Assembly: GCF_043195135.1 (NCBI RefSeq)
Contig: NZ_JBAFWP010000006.1
From: NCEH01 sp043195135
Lineage (GTDB): Bacteria; Pseudomonadota; Alphaproteobacteria; Rhizobiales; Xanthobacteraceae
Direction: 5' to 3' (one strand)
DNA: 64,000 nt
A program made the position numbers and the translations under genes. The notes beneath the pieces are model-generated. The model was given only the letters and a program-made list of their open reading frames with translations. It was not told where the DNA came from and ran no database searches. How positions within the stretch are numbered: the first letter of the stretch is position 1; every line of letters starts with the position of its first letter. Positions 37,274 through 45,314 of the stretch are shown piece by piece.

Positions 37274-37363
37274 CCTGCGGGGCCTGCGGGGCCTGCGGGG
37301 CCTGCGGGGCCTGCGGGGCCTGCGGGGCCTGCGGGGCCTGCGGGGCCTGCGGGGCCTGCGGGA
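37274..37363. repeat. Nine-bp minisatellite, ten copies
   Basis: Nine perfect tandem copies of CCTGCGGGG followed by one copy ending in A. Being a multiple of three, it is open in several frames and gives spurious Gly-Pro-Ala or Arg-Pro repeats; no gene is believed to use it. It lies between the tlpA and beta-lactamase-like genes. Confidence 0.95.
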
Positions 37364-37391
37364 GGCTATTCCTTTTTCAAGCCTTGCAATC

Positions 37392-37415
37392 CCCTCTCCC
37401 GCGTGCGGGGGAGGG
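37392..37415. repeat. REP-type hairpin, right of the minisatellite
   Basis: CCCTCTCCCGC-GT-GCGGGGGAGGG forms an 11-bp stem with one mismatch, resembling the left hairpin. Together they bracket the tandem repeat. Confidence 0.7.
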
Positions 37416-37497
37416 CTAGGGAGGGGGCAATCGGGGTCAGAGTCATCGAGGGGAAACGGAACAACTGAAGCGGCGCCGCCCCCGCACGTGACGCCTC

Positions 37498-38706
37498 TCA
37501 AACCCCCAGCAGCAGCTTCATCGCCCGCACGCCGACGGGCGTCGCCGAGGGGCCGTTGCAGAGCACGAACACCCCTTCGCCCGAAGGCTTGCCGCTGCCC
37601 TGCCAGGCGGAAAAACCCATCCAGGCGGTGAAGCCCGCCACCCCGCCGTCCTTGGTGAGCACCGTGACGCGCCCGCGCGGCGCCGTCGCATCGGCGCGGA
37701 ACCAGCCATAGGCGGTGCGCGAGGCGCGTCCCCCGGCGCAGGCGGAGGCGGAGAAATCCGCGCCCTGCTGATAGGCGAGCGCGGGATCTGAGAGCCCGCC
37801 CTTCGCAAGGCCCATGTTGAGCCGCAGATAGGCCAGCATATCCGCCCCGGTGCTGACGATGCCGCCGGCGCCCACCGCCAGCGCATGGGTCGGCCGATAA
37901 GGCGCATCGCGCGGCAAAGGCTGCCATTGCTTGGTATGGCCGAGCGGCAGGCGCGCCTTCATGCCGGGCCGGAACCAGCCCGTGTCGCCGGCGCCGAAGG
38001 TGGCGCAATAATCCCCCAGGCGGCGGTCGTAGCGCTCGGCGAAGCCGTCCGCGTCCGCGCCCGCGATCCCCGTTCCGGCCATGGCGAGCAGCGCCCAGCC
38101 GAGGTTGGAATAGGCATAGCAGGCGCCCTGCTCCATGGGCGGATTATAGGTGGACAAGAAGTCGAACAGAGTCTGGAAGCCGGCCATGGTGCGCGGCGGA
38201 TAGGCCCCGCCCTGGTTGTCCTGCGGCAGGCCGGGACGATAGGTGGCGAGATTGACGAGGCTCAACCCCTCCACCGCCGGCGACAGGCGCGCGCTGCCGC
38301 CGAGCCAGGTGCCGAGCGTGCCCTCGAACGGGCCATGGCGCTTGTAATGCACGCTGGAGGTGAAGACCTTCGAGATCGAGCCGATCTCGAACGGCGTCTT
38401 CGCGTCGAGGGCGAGCGGCTGGCCGAGAGGATTGGTGAGGTCCGCGCCGCCGGCGAACAGCAGGCGCCCCGCGCCGCCCGGCCCCACAACGCCCAGCACC
38501 AGGGCAAGCCGCGCCGCGCGCGAACTCCGCGCCCGTGCGCATTCCGAATCGATCAGGGCCTGGAATGGATCGGTGTCGCCGGACACGGCCGATGCGGCAG
38601 GGGTAGGGGCGCCGATCGGCTGGGCGCGGGGGCCACGCGCCCCGAGGGGCGATGCGAGCCCGCCCATCGCCAGCCCGCCCAGGACCATCGCGCGCCGTGT
38701 CAGCAT
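37498..38706 (-). CDS. Serine beta-lactamase-like protein (class C/DD-peptidase fold)
   Basis: A 402-residue secreted protein with a twin-arginine-like signal (LTRRAMVLGGLAMGGLA). It keeps the SxxK motif as S110-I-S-K113 and the YxN motif as Y199-S-N201. The third motif appears as KDG rather than KTG, and the usual HTSGL segment reads TYRPGL. The family includes AmpC beta-lactamases, D-aminopeptidases and esterases; the altered motifs make true beta-lactamase activity uncertain. It lies between the minisatellite and hbd. Confidence 0.85.
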   Translation of the reverse strand: MLTRRAMVLGGLAMGGLASPLGARGPRAQPIGAPTPAASAVSGDTDPFQALIDSECARARSSRAARLALVLGVVGPGGAGRLLFAGGADLTNPLGQPLALDAKTPFEIGSISKVFTSSVHYKRHGPFEGTLGTWLGGSARLSPAVEGLSLVNLATYRPGLPQDNQGGAYPPRTMAGFQTLFDFLSTYNPPMEQGACYAYSNLGWALLAMAGTGIAGADADGFAERYDRRLGDYCATFGAGDTGWFRPGMKARLPLGHTKQWQPLPRDAPYRPTHALAVGAGGIVSTGADMLAYLRLNMGLAKGGLSDPALAYQQGADFSASACAGGRASRTAYGWFRADATAPRGRVTVLTKDGGVAGFTAWMGFSAWQGSGKPSGEGVFVLCNGPSATPVGVRAMKLLLGV

Positions 38707-38837
38707 TCGCCGCTCCCCCGACCTTCGCGCCCAGGCAAGGCCCGGTTTGCGGCAAGATCAGGGACGGCGCGTGCTGTACACGCAAACGGGAACGGCCGGG
38801 ATCCCGTCGCGCAGCGGCAGCGCCGCGGGGGTCCGGA

Positions 38838-39719
38838 TCAGCGGGTGGGAACCGGCTTCTCGCCGCGATAATCGTAGAAGCCGCGCTGGGTCTTGCGGCC
38901 GAGCCAGCCGGCCTCGACATATTTCACCAGCAGCGGGCACGGGCGATACTTGCTGTCGGCCAGGCCCTCATGCAGCACCTGCATGATGGCAAGGCAAGTG
39001 TCGAGGCCGATGAAATCCGCCAGCTGCAGCGGGCCCATGGGATGGTTGGCGCCGAGCTTCATGGCCCGGTCGATGGCATCCACGGAGCCGACGCCCTCAT
39101 AGAGCGTATAGATGGCTTCGTTGATCATGGGCAACAGGATGCGGTTGACGATGAAGGCGGGGAAATCCTCCGCCACCGCATAGGTCTTGTGCAGCCGGGT
39201 CACGAACTGCTTGGCGCTCTCGAAGGTGTCGTCGTCGGTGGCGATGCCGCGCACCAGCTCCACCAGCTCCATCAGCGGCACCGGATTCATGAAATGAATG
39301 CCGATGAAGCGCTCCGGCCGGTCGGTGGAGGCGGCGAGGCGGGTGATGGAGATGGACGAGGTGTTGGACGAGATCAGTGCGTCCGGCCGCAGCACCGGGC
39401 AGAGATCGGCGAGGATCTTGCGCTTCACATCCTCGCGCTCGGTGGCCGATTCGATCACGAGGTCGCACTCGGCGAGCCCGTCCATGGTCGGCGCGCCGAC
39501 GATGCGCTGAAGCGCGTCCTGGCGGGCCTGCTCGGTCACGGTGCCCTTGGAGACCTGCTTGGCCATGTTGCCGTTGATCGTGGCAAGGCCGGAGCGGATG
39601 CGGTCCGGATCGGCATCGCTCAGCGCCACGTCATAGCCCGCGAGCGCGCAGACATGGGCGATGCCGTTGCCCATCTGGCCGGCGCCGATGATCCCGACCT
39701 TCTTGATCTCGAGCGGCAT
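38838..39719 (-). CDS. 3-hydroxybutyryl-CoA dehydrogenase
   Basis: A 293-residue NAD(P)-dependent enzyme of the HBDH family (hbdA/paaH-like). The Rossmann loop is GIIGAGQMGNGIAHV, and HFMNPVPLMELVE plus FPAFIVNRILLPMINEA are the conserved catalytic and dimer segments. Start ATG 39719 gives the standard family length. It is last in the etfB-etfA-hbd series, suggesting a shared role in acyl-CoA oxidation or butyryl/PHB metabolism, with electrons passed to ETF. Confidence 0.94.
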   Translation of the reverse strand: MPLEIKKVGIIGAGQMGNGIAHVCALAGYDVALSDADPDRIRSGLATINGNMAKQVSKGTVTEQARQDALQRIVGAPTMDGLAECDLVIESATEREDVKRKILADLCPVLRPDALISSNTSSISITRLAASTDRPERFIGIHFMNPVPLMELVELVRGIATDDDTFESAKQFVTRLHKTYAVAEDFPAFIVNRILLPMINEAIYTLYEGVGSVDAIDRAMKLGANHPMGPLQLADFIGLDTCLAIMQVLHEGLADSKYRPCPLLVKYVEAGWLGRKTQRGFYDYRGEKPVPTR

Positions 39720-39833
39720 GATGCTCTCGTCTTTCCGATATTGGGGGCCGAGATGGCCCCGGTCGGCGCCGAGCCGGGTGGACCGGCGCCGCATGGAGAT
39801 GTCGCCCGGCTTCGATGGGCGCCGGGCGGGCCC

Positions 39834-40778
39834 TCAGCCCTTCGCCTTGGCGATCGCCGCCTGCAACTCGGGCACGATGGAGAACAGATCGCCCACAAGG
39901 CCATAGTCCGCAACCTGGAAAATAGGCGCTTCCTCGTCCTTGTTGATGGCCACGATGATCTTGGAATCCTTCATGCCCGCCAAGTGCTGAATCGCACCCG
40001 AGATGCCCACGGCCACATAAAGTTCCGGCGCGACCACCTTGCCGGTCTGGCCGACCTGCCAGTCGTTCGGGGCATAGCCCGCGTCCACGGCGGCGCGCGA
40101 GGCGCCGACCGCCGCGCCCAGCGCGTCGGCGAGCGGCTCGATCACCTCGGCGAACTTCTCCTTGGAGCCGACCGCGCGGCCGCCGGAGACGATGATCTTC
40201 GCCGCCGTCAGCTCGGGACGGTCGGAGGCGGCGATGCTCTCGTCCACGAACGAAGACACGCCCGGATTTTCCGCCGCACCGATGGTCTCGACGCTGGCCG
40301 AGCCGCCCTCGGGCGTGGCGCCGAACGAGGCGGTGCGCACGGTGATGACCTTCTTCGCGTCGGTCGCCTGAACGGTCTGGATGGCGTTGCCGGCATAGAT
40401 CGGCCGCTCGAACGTATCGGGCGAAACCACCTTCACGATGTCCGACACCTGCATCACGTCCAGCAGAGCGGCGACGCGCGGCAGCACGTTCTTCGCCACC
40501 GAGGTGGAGGGGCCGACGATGGCGTCATAGGCCGGGGCGAGCGAGACGATCAGCGCCGCCAGCGGTTCGGCGAGGCGGTGGGCATAGGGTTCGCCATCGG
40601 CGAGCAGCACCTTTTCCACGCCGGAAAGCTTGGCGGCGGCCTGCGCCACGGCGGCGGCATTCTGCCCGGCCACCAGAATGTGCACCGGGCCGCCCAATGC
40701 GACCGCGGCGGTCAAGGCCTTGGCGGTGGCGCCGTTGAGAACCGAATTGTCGTGTTCGGCGAGCAGCAAAGTCGTCAT
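39834..40778 (-). CDS. etfA: Electron transfer flavoprotein alpha subunit
   Basis: A 314-residue ETF alpha subunit. The FAD domain is C-terminal, with VVSGGRAVGSKEKF, GASRAAVDAGYAPNDWQVGQTGK and LYVAVGISGAIQHLAGM. It forms a heterodimer with EtfB that carries electrons from acyl-CoA dehydrogenases to ETF-quinone oxidoreductase. Its ATG overlaps the etfB stop by one base (TGATG). Confidence 0.97.
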   Translation of the reverse strand: MTTLLLAEHDNSVLNGATAKALTAAVALGGPVHILVAGQNAAAVAQAAAKLSGVEKVLLADGEPYAHRLAEPLAALIVSLAPAYDAIVGPSTSVAKNVLPRVAALLDVMQVSDIVKVVSPDTFERPIYAGNAIQTVQATDAKKVITVRTASFGATPEGGSASVETIGAAENPGVSSFVDESIAASDRPELTAAKIIVSGGRAVGSKEKFAEVIEPLADALGAAVGASRAAVDAGYAPNDWQVGQTGKVVAPELYVAVGISGAIQHLAGMKDSKIIVAINKDEEAPIFQVADYGLVGDLFSIVPELQAAIAKAKG

Positions 40779-41527
40779 CAGATCACCCCCGCCTCATCCT
40801 TGAGCTTCGTCACCAGCTCGGCCACCGAGCCCACCTTCACCCCGGCCTTGCGGCCCGCCGGCTCGGCGGTGTTCAGCACCTTGAGGCGCGGCGCCACGTC
40901 CACGCCATAGGCATCGGGCGTCTTCTCGTCGATGGGCTTCTTCTTCGCCTTCATGATGTTGGGCAAAGAGGCATAGCGCGGCTCGTTCAACCGCAGGTCG
41001 GTGGTCACGATCGCCGGCAGGGCCAGCTTGACGGTCTGGAGGCCGCCGTCGATCTCGCGGGTGACGAGGGCCGCGCCCTCTTCCAGCACCACCTTGGAGG
41101 CGAACGTGCCCTGGCCCCAGCCGAGCAGCGCCGCCAGCATCTGGCCGGTCTGGTTCGAATCGTCGTCGATCGCCTGCTTGCCGAGGATCACGAGCTGCGG
41201 GGCTTCCTCGCCCACCACGACCTTGAGGATCTTGGCGACCGCGAGCGGCTCCACCACGCCGTCCACCTTCACCAGGATGCCGCGATCGGCGCCCATGGCG
41301 AGCGCGGTGCGCAGGGTTTCGGTGGCTTGCGCCGGGCCGATGGACACCACCACGACCTCGGTCGCCTTGCCCGCTTCCTTGAGGCGCAGGGCTTCTTCCA
41401 CCGCGATCTCGTCGAACGGGTTCATGGACATCTTGACGTTGGCCAGTTCCACACCGGACCCGTCCGCCTTCACACGGACCTTCACGTTGTAGTCCACCAC
41501 CCGCTTGACAGGCACCAGGATCTTCAT
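40778..41527 (-). CDS. etfB: Electron transfer flavoprotein beta subunit
   Basis: A 249-residue ETF beta subunit beginning MKILVPVKRVVDYNVKVRVK. The AMP-binding region shows LGKQAIDDDSNQTGQMLAALLGW, marked here by its core DDDSNQTGQ, and LRLNEPRYASLPNIMKAKKK is the family signature. The frame is open upstream of ATG 41527 but not conserved. Coupled to etfA. Confidence 0.97.
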   Translation of the reverse strand: MKILVPVKRVVDYNVKVRVKADGSGVELANVKMSMNPFDEIAVEEALRLKEAGKATEVVVVSIGPAQATETLRTALAMGADRGILVKVDGVVEPLAVAKILKVVVGEEAPQLVILGKQAIDDDSNQTGQMLAALLGWGQGTFASKVVLEEGAALVTREIDGGLQTVKLALPAIVTTDLRLNEPRYASLPNIMKAKKKPIDEKTPDAYGVDVAPRLKVLNTAEPAGRKAGVKVGSVAELVTKLKDEAGVI

Positions 41528-41702
41528 TGTTGAGCGCTCCTCCCGACCCACTTTAAGTGCGGCTGCGGAAAACCTCCCGCGCCGGAGCCATGCGCCGCAA
41601 ACCACGCAGCGCAGCAAACCTTGGGGCGGGCAACCTAGGAGTGGCCCGAAACCGTGTCAACGCGGAAGCTGGCGCGGGTTTATACCGCTCCGCGCACCGC
41701 CC

Positions 41703-43259
41703 TCATTTCTCCCGGAAGGATCGCGTCAGGGCGTCCGTGAGGGGGCGCGTCAAATAGCTCATGACGCTGCGTTCGCCGGTGTTGAAAACCACTTCCGCCG
41801 GCATGCCCGGCCGCAGGCGCGCCTTCATCTCCTCGGGGATGTCCGTGCTCGCCACCGCCACCACCGCCTGGAAATAGGGCTGGTGGGTGGTCTCGTCGAT
41901 GAGCCGGTCGGGCGAGACCGTGCGCAGCTCGCCGAGGATCAGCGGCGTGGTGCGCGAATGGAACGCGGGGAAGCGCACCTCCACGCCCGTGACGCCGCCG
42001 TGCAGGCGGTCGATGTCGGTGGTCGGCACCTGGGCATCGACGATCAGATCGTCGTTCTGCGGCACGATCTCCAGCATGGTGTCGCCCGGCCGCACCACGG
42101 CGCCCACGGTATAGATCTTCTGGTTGATGTTCTGCACGATGCCGGAGCGCGGCGCGCGGATGTCGATCCGGCTCAGCACGTTCTTCGAGACGTTCAGCTT
42201 CTCGCGCAGGTCCGCGATCTTCTGTCGCGTCTCGACGATCTGCCCGGCCACCTCTTCCTGCTGCTTCTGATCCAGCTGCTGGATCTGCATCTTCATTTCG
42301 CTGATGGTGTTGGCCGCCTTCGCCGCGTCGGCGATGTTGCGGCCCACCGTGCCCTGGAGCCGCGCTTTCTCGCGCTGGAGCTGGGCGACGCGCGGCTTGG
42401 AGACCAGGCCCTTGTCGTTGAGCTGCTGCACCCCGGCCAGTTCGTCGTCGATATAGAACAATTGCTGGTCGGCGGAGGCGCGTTCGCGGGCAAGGCCGTC
42501 GATCTCCGTCTGGCCCTGGGTGATCCGGCTGTTGAGGATGGCCGTCTGCCCCTCCAGCGAGGCCTTGCGGTCGCGGAACTGGGCCACCTGGTCGGCGAGG
42601 ATGGATTTCACCGAGGGGTCCTCGGCGCGGGCGAGAAGCTCCGGCGGAAAGGTGATGGCGCTGGCGTGCTCGCGCTCCGCGGTCAGGCGAGCATCGTTCG
42701 CCAGCAGCGTGTCGAGCTGGCTGCGCAGGGAATCGTAATTGGATTGCGGATTGGTGGGATCGAGGCGGAACAGCAGGGCGCCGCGCTCCACCGCCTGCCC
42801 GTCCTTGACGTGGATCTCGGCGACGATGCCGCCTTCCAGATGCTGCACCACCTGGCGCTTGCTCTCCACCGACACCACGCCCGAAGCGATCACCGCGCTG
42901 TCGATATTGGCCAGCGCCGCCCAGCCGCCGAACACGCCGAAGGTGAGGAAGATCACGCCATAGCCCATGGTGGCTACGCGGCGGAAATCGCTGGAGGCCA
43001 CGGGTGCCTTCATGCCGTTGTCCGCGTCGGCGATTTCCGGGGGCGGGGGCGGCAGGATCACTTCCCGCACGAACCGCGCGCAAGTTTCCCGCACGGCGGC
43101 GAGCCGCGCGGGCACCGCCTGGACGAACGCGCTTTGGCCGAGCGCGCTTTGCCCGAGCGCGCTCTGATCGATCCCCCGAAGCGCGGCGCCGAGCCGCGCG
43201 CGGGCGGTGCCGGCGGCATCTTTCACGGTGCGGAGGGAGCTGTCAGGACGAATGGACAT
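41703..43259 (-). CDS. HlyD-family type I secretion membrane fusion protein
   Basis: A 518-residue periplasmic adaptor (PrsE/HlyD type). A cytosolic N-terminus precedes one membrane helix (about 98-120, GYGVIFLTFGVFGGWAAL), then a lipoyl-like half, a long coiled-coil hairpin (about 190-370) and the C-terminal beta-barrel domain (SRIDIRAPRSGIVQNI). It links the ABC transporter to a TolC-like outer-membrane channel. The N-terminal tail carries the repeat SALGQSALGQSAF. It starts 10 bases after the ABC gene. No obvious secreted substrate gene is adjacent. Confidence 0.93.
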   Translation of the reverse strand: MSIRPDSSLRTVKDAAGTARARLGAALRGIDQSALGQSALGQSAFVQAVPARLAAVRETCARFVREVILPPPPPEIADADNGMKAPVASSDFRRVATMGYGVIFLTFGVFGGWAALANIDSAVIASGVVSVESKRQVVQHLEGGIVAEIHVKDGQAVERGALLFRLDPTNPQSNYDSLRSQLDTLLANDARLTAEREHASAITFPPELLARAEDPSVKSILADQVAQFRDRKASLEGQTAILNSRITQGQTEIDGLARERASADQQLFYIDDELAGVQQLNDKGLVSKPRVAQLQREKARLQGTVGRNIADAAKAANTISEMKMQIQQLDQKQQEEVAGQIVETRQKIADLREKLNVSKNVLSRIDIRAPRSGIVQNINQKIYTVGAVVRPGDTMLEIVPQNDDLIVDAQVPTTDIDRLHGGVTGVEVRFPAFHSRTTPLILGELRTVSPDRLIDETTHQPYFQAVVAVASTDIPEEMKARLRPGMPAEVVFNTGERSVMSYLTRPLTDALTRSFREK

Positions 43260-43269
43260 GGGCTTCCCC

Positions 43270-45039
43270 TCAAGCGCCGGCGGCGTGGCCGCCGATATGT
43301 GCGGGCGCCGGGCCTTCCGCCGGTTGCACGAGGCGGGGGCCGAGCACCTTGGCGAGCACTTCGTCGCGCGGGCCGAACCCGTGCACCACGCCTTCGTTCA
43401 GCAGCAGGATGTAATCGCACAGCCCGAGGCTGTTGGTCTTGTGGGTGACCAGGACCACGGTGCGCCCGGCCTTCCGCAACGCCTGCACCGCCACCATCAG
43501 CGCCTGCTCGCCGGCGGCGTCTAGGCTGGCGTTGGGCTCGTCCAGCACCACCAAAGCGGGGTTTCCGTAGATGGCGCGGGCGAGCGCGATGCGCTGGCGC
43601 TGGCCGCCGGACAGCGAGGCGCCGCTCTCGCCGATCTCGGTATTATAGCCGCGCGGCAGGCGCTGGATCATCTCGTGCACGCCGGCCATCTGCGCGGCCT
43701 GGACGATCTGCGCCTCGTCGCGGGTCGCGAAGCGGGCGATATTGTCGGCGATGGAGCCCGCGAACAATTCCACGTCCTGCGGCAGGTAGCCGAGGCAGCG
43801 GCCGAGCTGCTCGGGGTCCCAATGGCCGAGGTCCGATCCATCCAGGCGGACCGCGCCGGCGCTGGCCGGCCACACGCCCACCAGCACGCGGGCAAGGCTC
43901 GATTTTCCCGCCGCGCTCGGGCCGATGATGCCGAGCACCGCACCCGCCGGCACGGCGAACGAGACGCCCCGCAGCACCGGCACGTCGCGGCCCGGCGCGT
44001 GGGCCACCAGATTTTCCACCTGCAGGGCGCCCGAGGGATCGGGCAGGCGCATGCGGGCGGTGGGAGCCGGCGACATGCGCAGCAGCTCCTGCACCCGGCG
44101 GAACGCCGAGCGGGTGGCGACGATGCCCTTCCAATTGCCGATCGCCATCTCGATCGGCTGGATGCAGCGCCCGACGATGATCGAGGCGGCGATCATCATG
44201 CCCGGCGAGATTTCCCGGTTGATGGCGAGATAGGCGCCGAGCCCGAGGATCAGGCTCTGCATGAACATGCGGTTGAACTTGGTGGCGGCCATCAGGAACG
44301 CCGCCCGGTCGGACGCCAGCGCCTGCCAGCCGAGCGCCGCGCCGCGATGGGTGATCCAGCGCTCGCGCAATTGCCGCACCATGCCCATGGCCTGGAGCAC
44401 CTCGGCATTGCGGAAGGTGGTGGTGGCCTCGTTGTTGGCGCTGATGTTCGCCTTCGTCGCCCGGTCGAGGATCGGCCGCGTCACCTTGTCGTTGGCGAAC
44501 GCGAGCACGCCGGAGATCAGGCAGCTCACCACCGCCAGGATGCCGTACCAGGGATGCAGCAAGGTGGCGAAGATGATGTAGATCGGCACCCAGGGCACGT
44601 CGCAGCAGGAGATCAGGCCGGGACCGGCGAAGAATTCGCGCACCGTGTCCACGTCCCGCAGGGCCTGCACATGGCTGGGCGAGGGCCGCCGCAGGGAAGC
44701 GCGCTGCACCGCGTCGAACGCCTCTTCCTTGATGCTCTCGTCGAACTTCGCCCCGGCGCGCACCAGCAATTGCGTGCGCAGCGCCTCGAGCGCGGCGGAG
44801 ACCATGTAGAGGATGGCGACGATGACGGTGAGCAGCACCAGGGTTTGCAGATTGCGGCTCGCCAGGACGCGGTCATAGACCTGCATCATGTAGAGCGAGC
44901 CGGTGAGCCCGAGAATATTGATGAAGAAGCTGAACACCACCACGGTCCACAGGGCCGGGCGGGCGGCGTGCAGCGCATGGTCGAGCGCAGTCGGCGGTGA
45001 TGGAAGCGATGGACGCGCAGCGGCGAGCGACTGGACCAT
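43270..45039 (-). CDS. Type I secretion ABC transporter, permease/ATPase fusion
   Basis: A 589-residue PrsD/HlyB-like half transporter. The membrane domain (about 20-310) has six hydrophobic segments; the ATPase domain (about 330-560) shows Walker A GPSAAGKSS, signature LSGGQRQRIALARA and Walker B ALVVLDEPNAS. There is no C39 peptidase domain, as in RTX-protein exporters. The start ATG 45039 fits the family; the frame continues upstream toward ppc without conservation. Forms an operon with the HlyD gene. Confidence 0.93.
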   Translation of the reverse strand: MVQSLAAARPSLPSPPTALDHALHAARPALWTVVVFSFFINILGLTGSLYMMQVYDRVLASRNLQTLVLLTVIVAILYMVSAALEALRTQLLVRAGAKFDESIKEEAFDAVQRASLRRPSPSHVQALRDVDTVREFFAGPGLISCCDVPWVPIYIIFATLLHPWYGILAVVSCLISGVLAFANDKVTRPILDRATKANISANNEATTTFRNAEVLQAMGMVRQLRERWITHRGAALGWQALASDRAAFLMAATKFNRMFMQSLILGLGAYLAINREISPGMMIAASIIVGRCIQPIEMAIGNWKGIVATRSAFRRVQELLRMSPAPTARMRLPDPSGALQVENLVAHAPGRDVPVLRGVSFAVPAGAVLGIIGPSAAGKSSLARVLVGVWPASAGAVRLDGSDLGHWDPEQLGRCLGYLPQDVELFAGSIADNIARFATRDEAQIVQAAQMAGVHEMIQRLPRGYNTEIGESGASLSGGQRQRIALARAIYGNPALVVLDEPNASLDAAGEQALMVAVQALRKAGRTVVLVTHKTNSLGLCDYILLLNEGVVHGFGPRDEVLAKVLGPRLVQPAEGPAPAHIGGHAAGA

Positions 45040-45314
45040 GGACCCCCCGGACCCGGCGTCCCGCTCGGGGACGCACGCTTTCCCCGGCCCACGGGCCGGT
45101 TTTCTCTTGTCGCTATCGAACCGCCCCTTGGCAAGAGGCGAAAGTGTTGTGCCGACTTCGCTCAGGCGCCGGAACGGACAACCGGCGCGAGGTTCCGCAC
45201 TGCGGTCGCCGCGAGGGGTAGCCGGTGCCGGCCCGCAGCATTTGCTTCGCTCATGCAAAAAAGCTCGTTAGACTAAAGGCGGAATACAGCGAAGCGGCGA
45301 CGGGGGTCGGGCAC

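Noticed and set aside
37208..37468. A glycine-proline-alanine repeat protein encoded by the minisatellite
   Set aside because: The 9-bp unit keeps several frames open by arithmetic alone; no start with a ribosome binding site and no conserved flanking coding sequence.
45238..45256. A FixK-like box upstream of ppc (TTGC...GCAA)
   Set aside because: The half-sites are nine bases apart instead of six, and there is no other sign of oxygen control.
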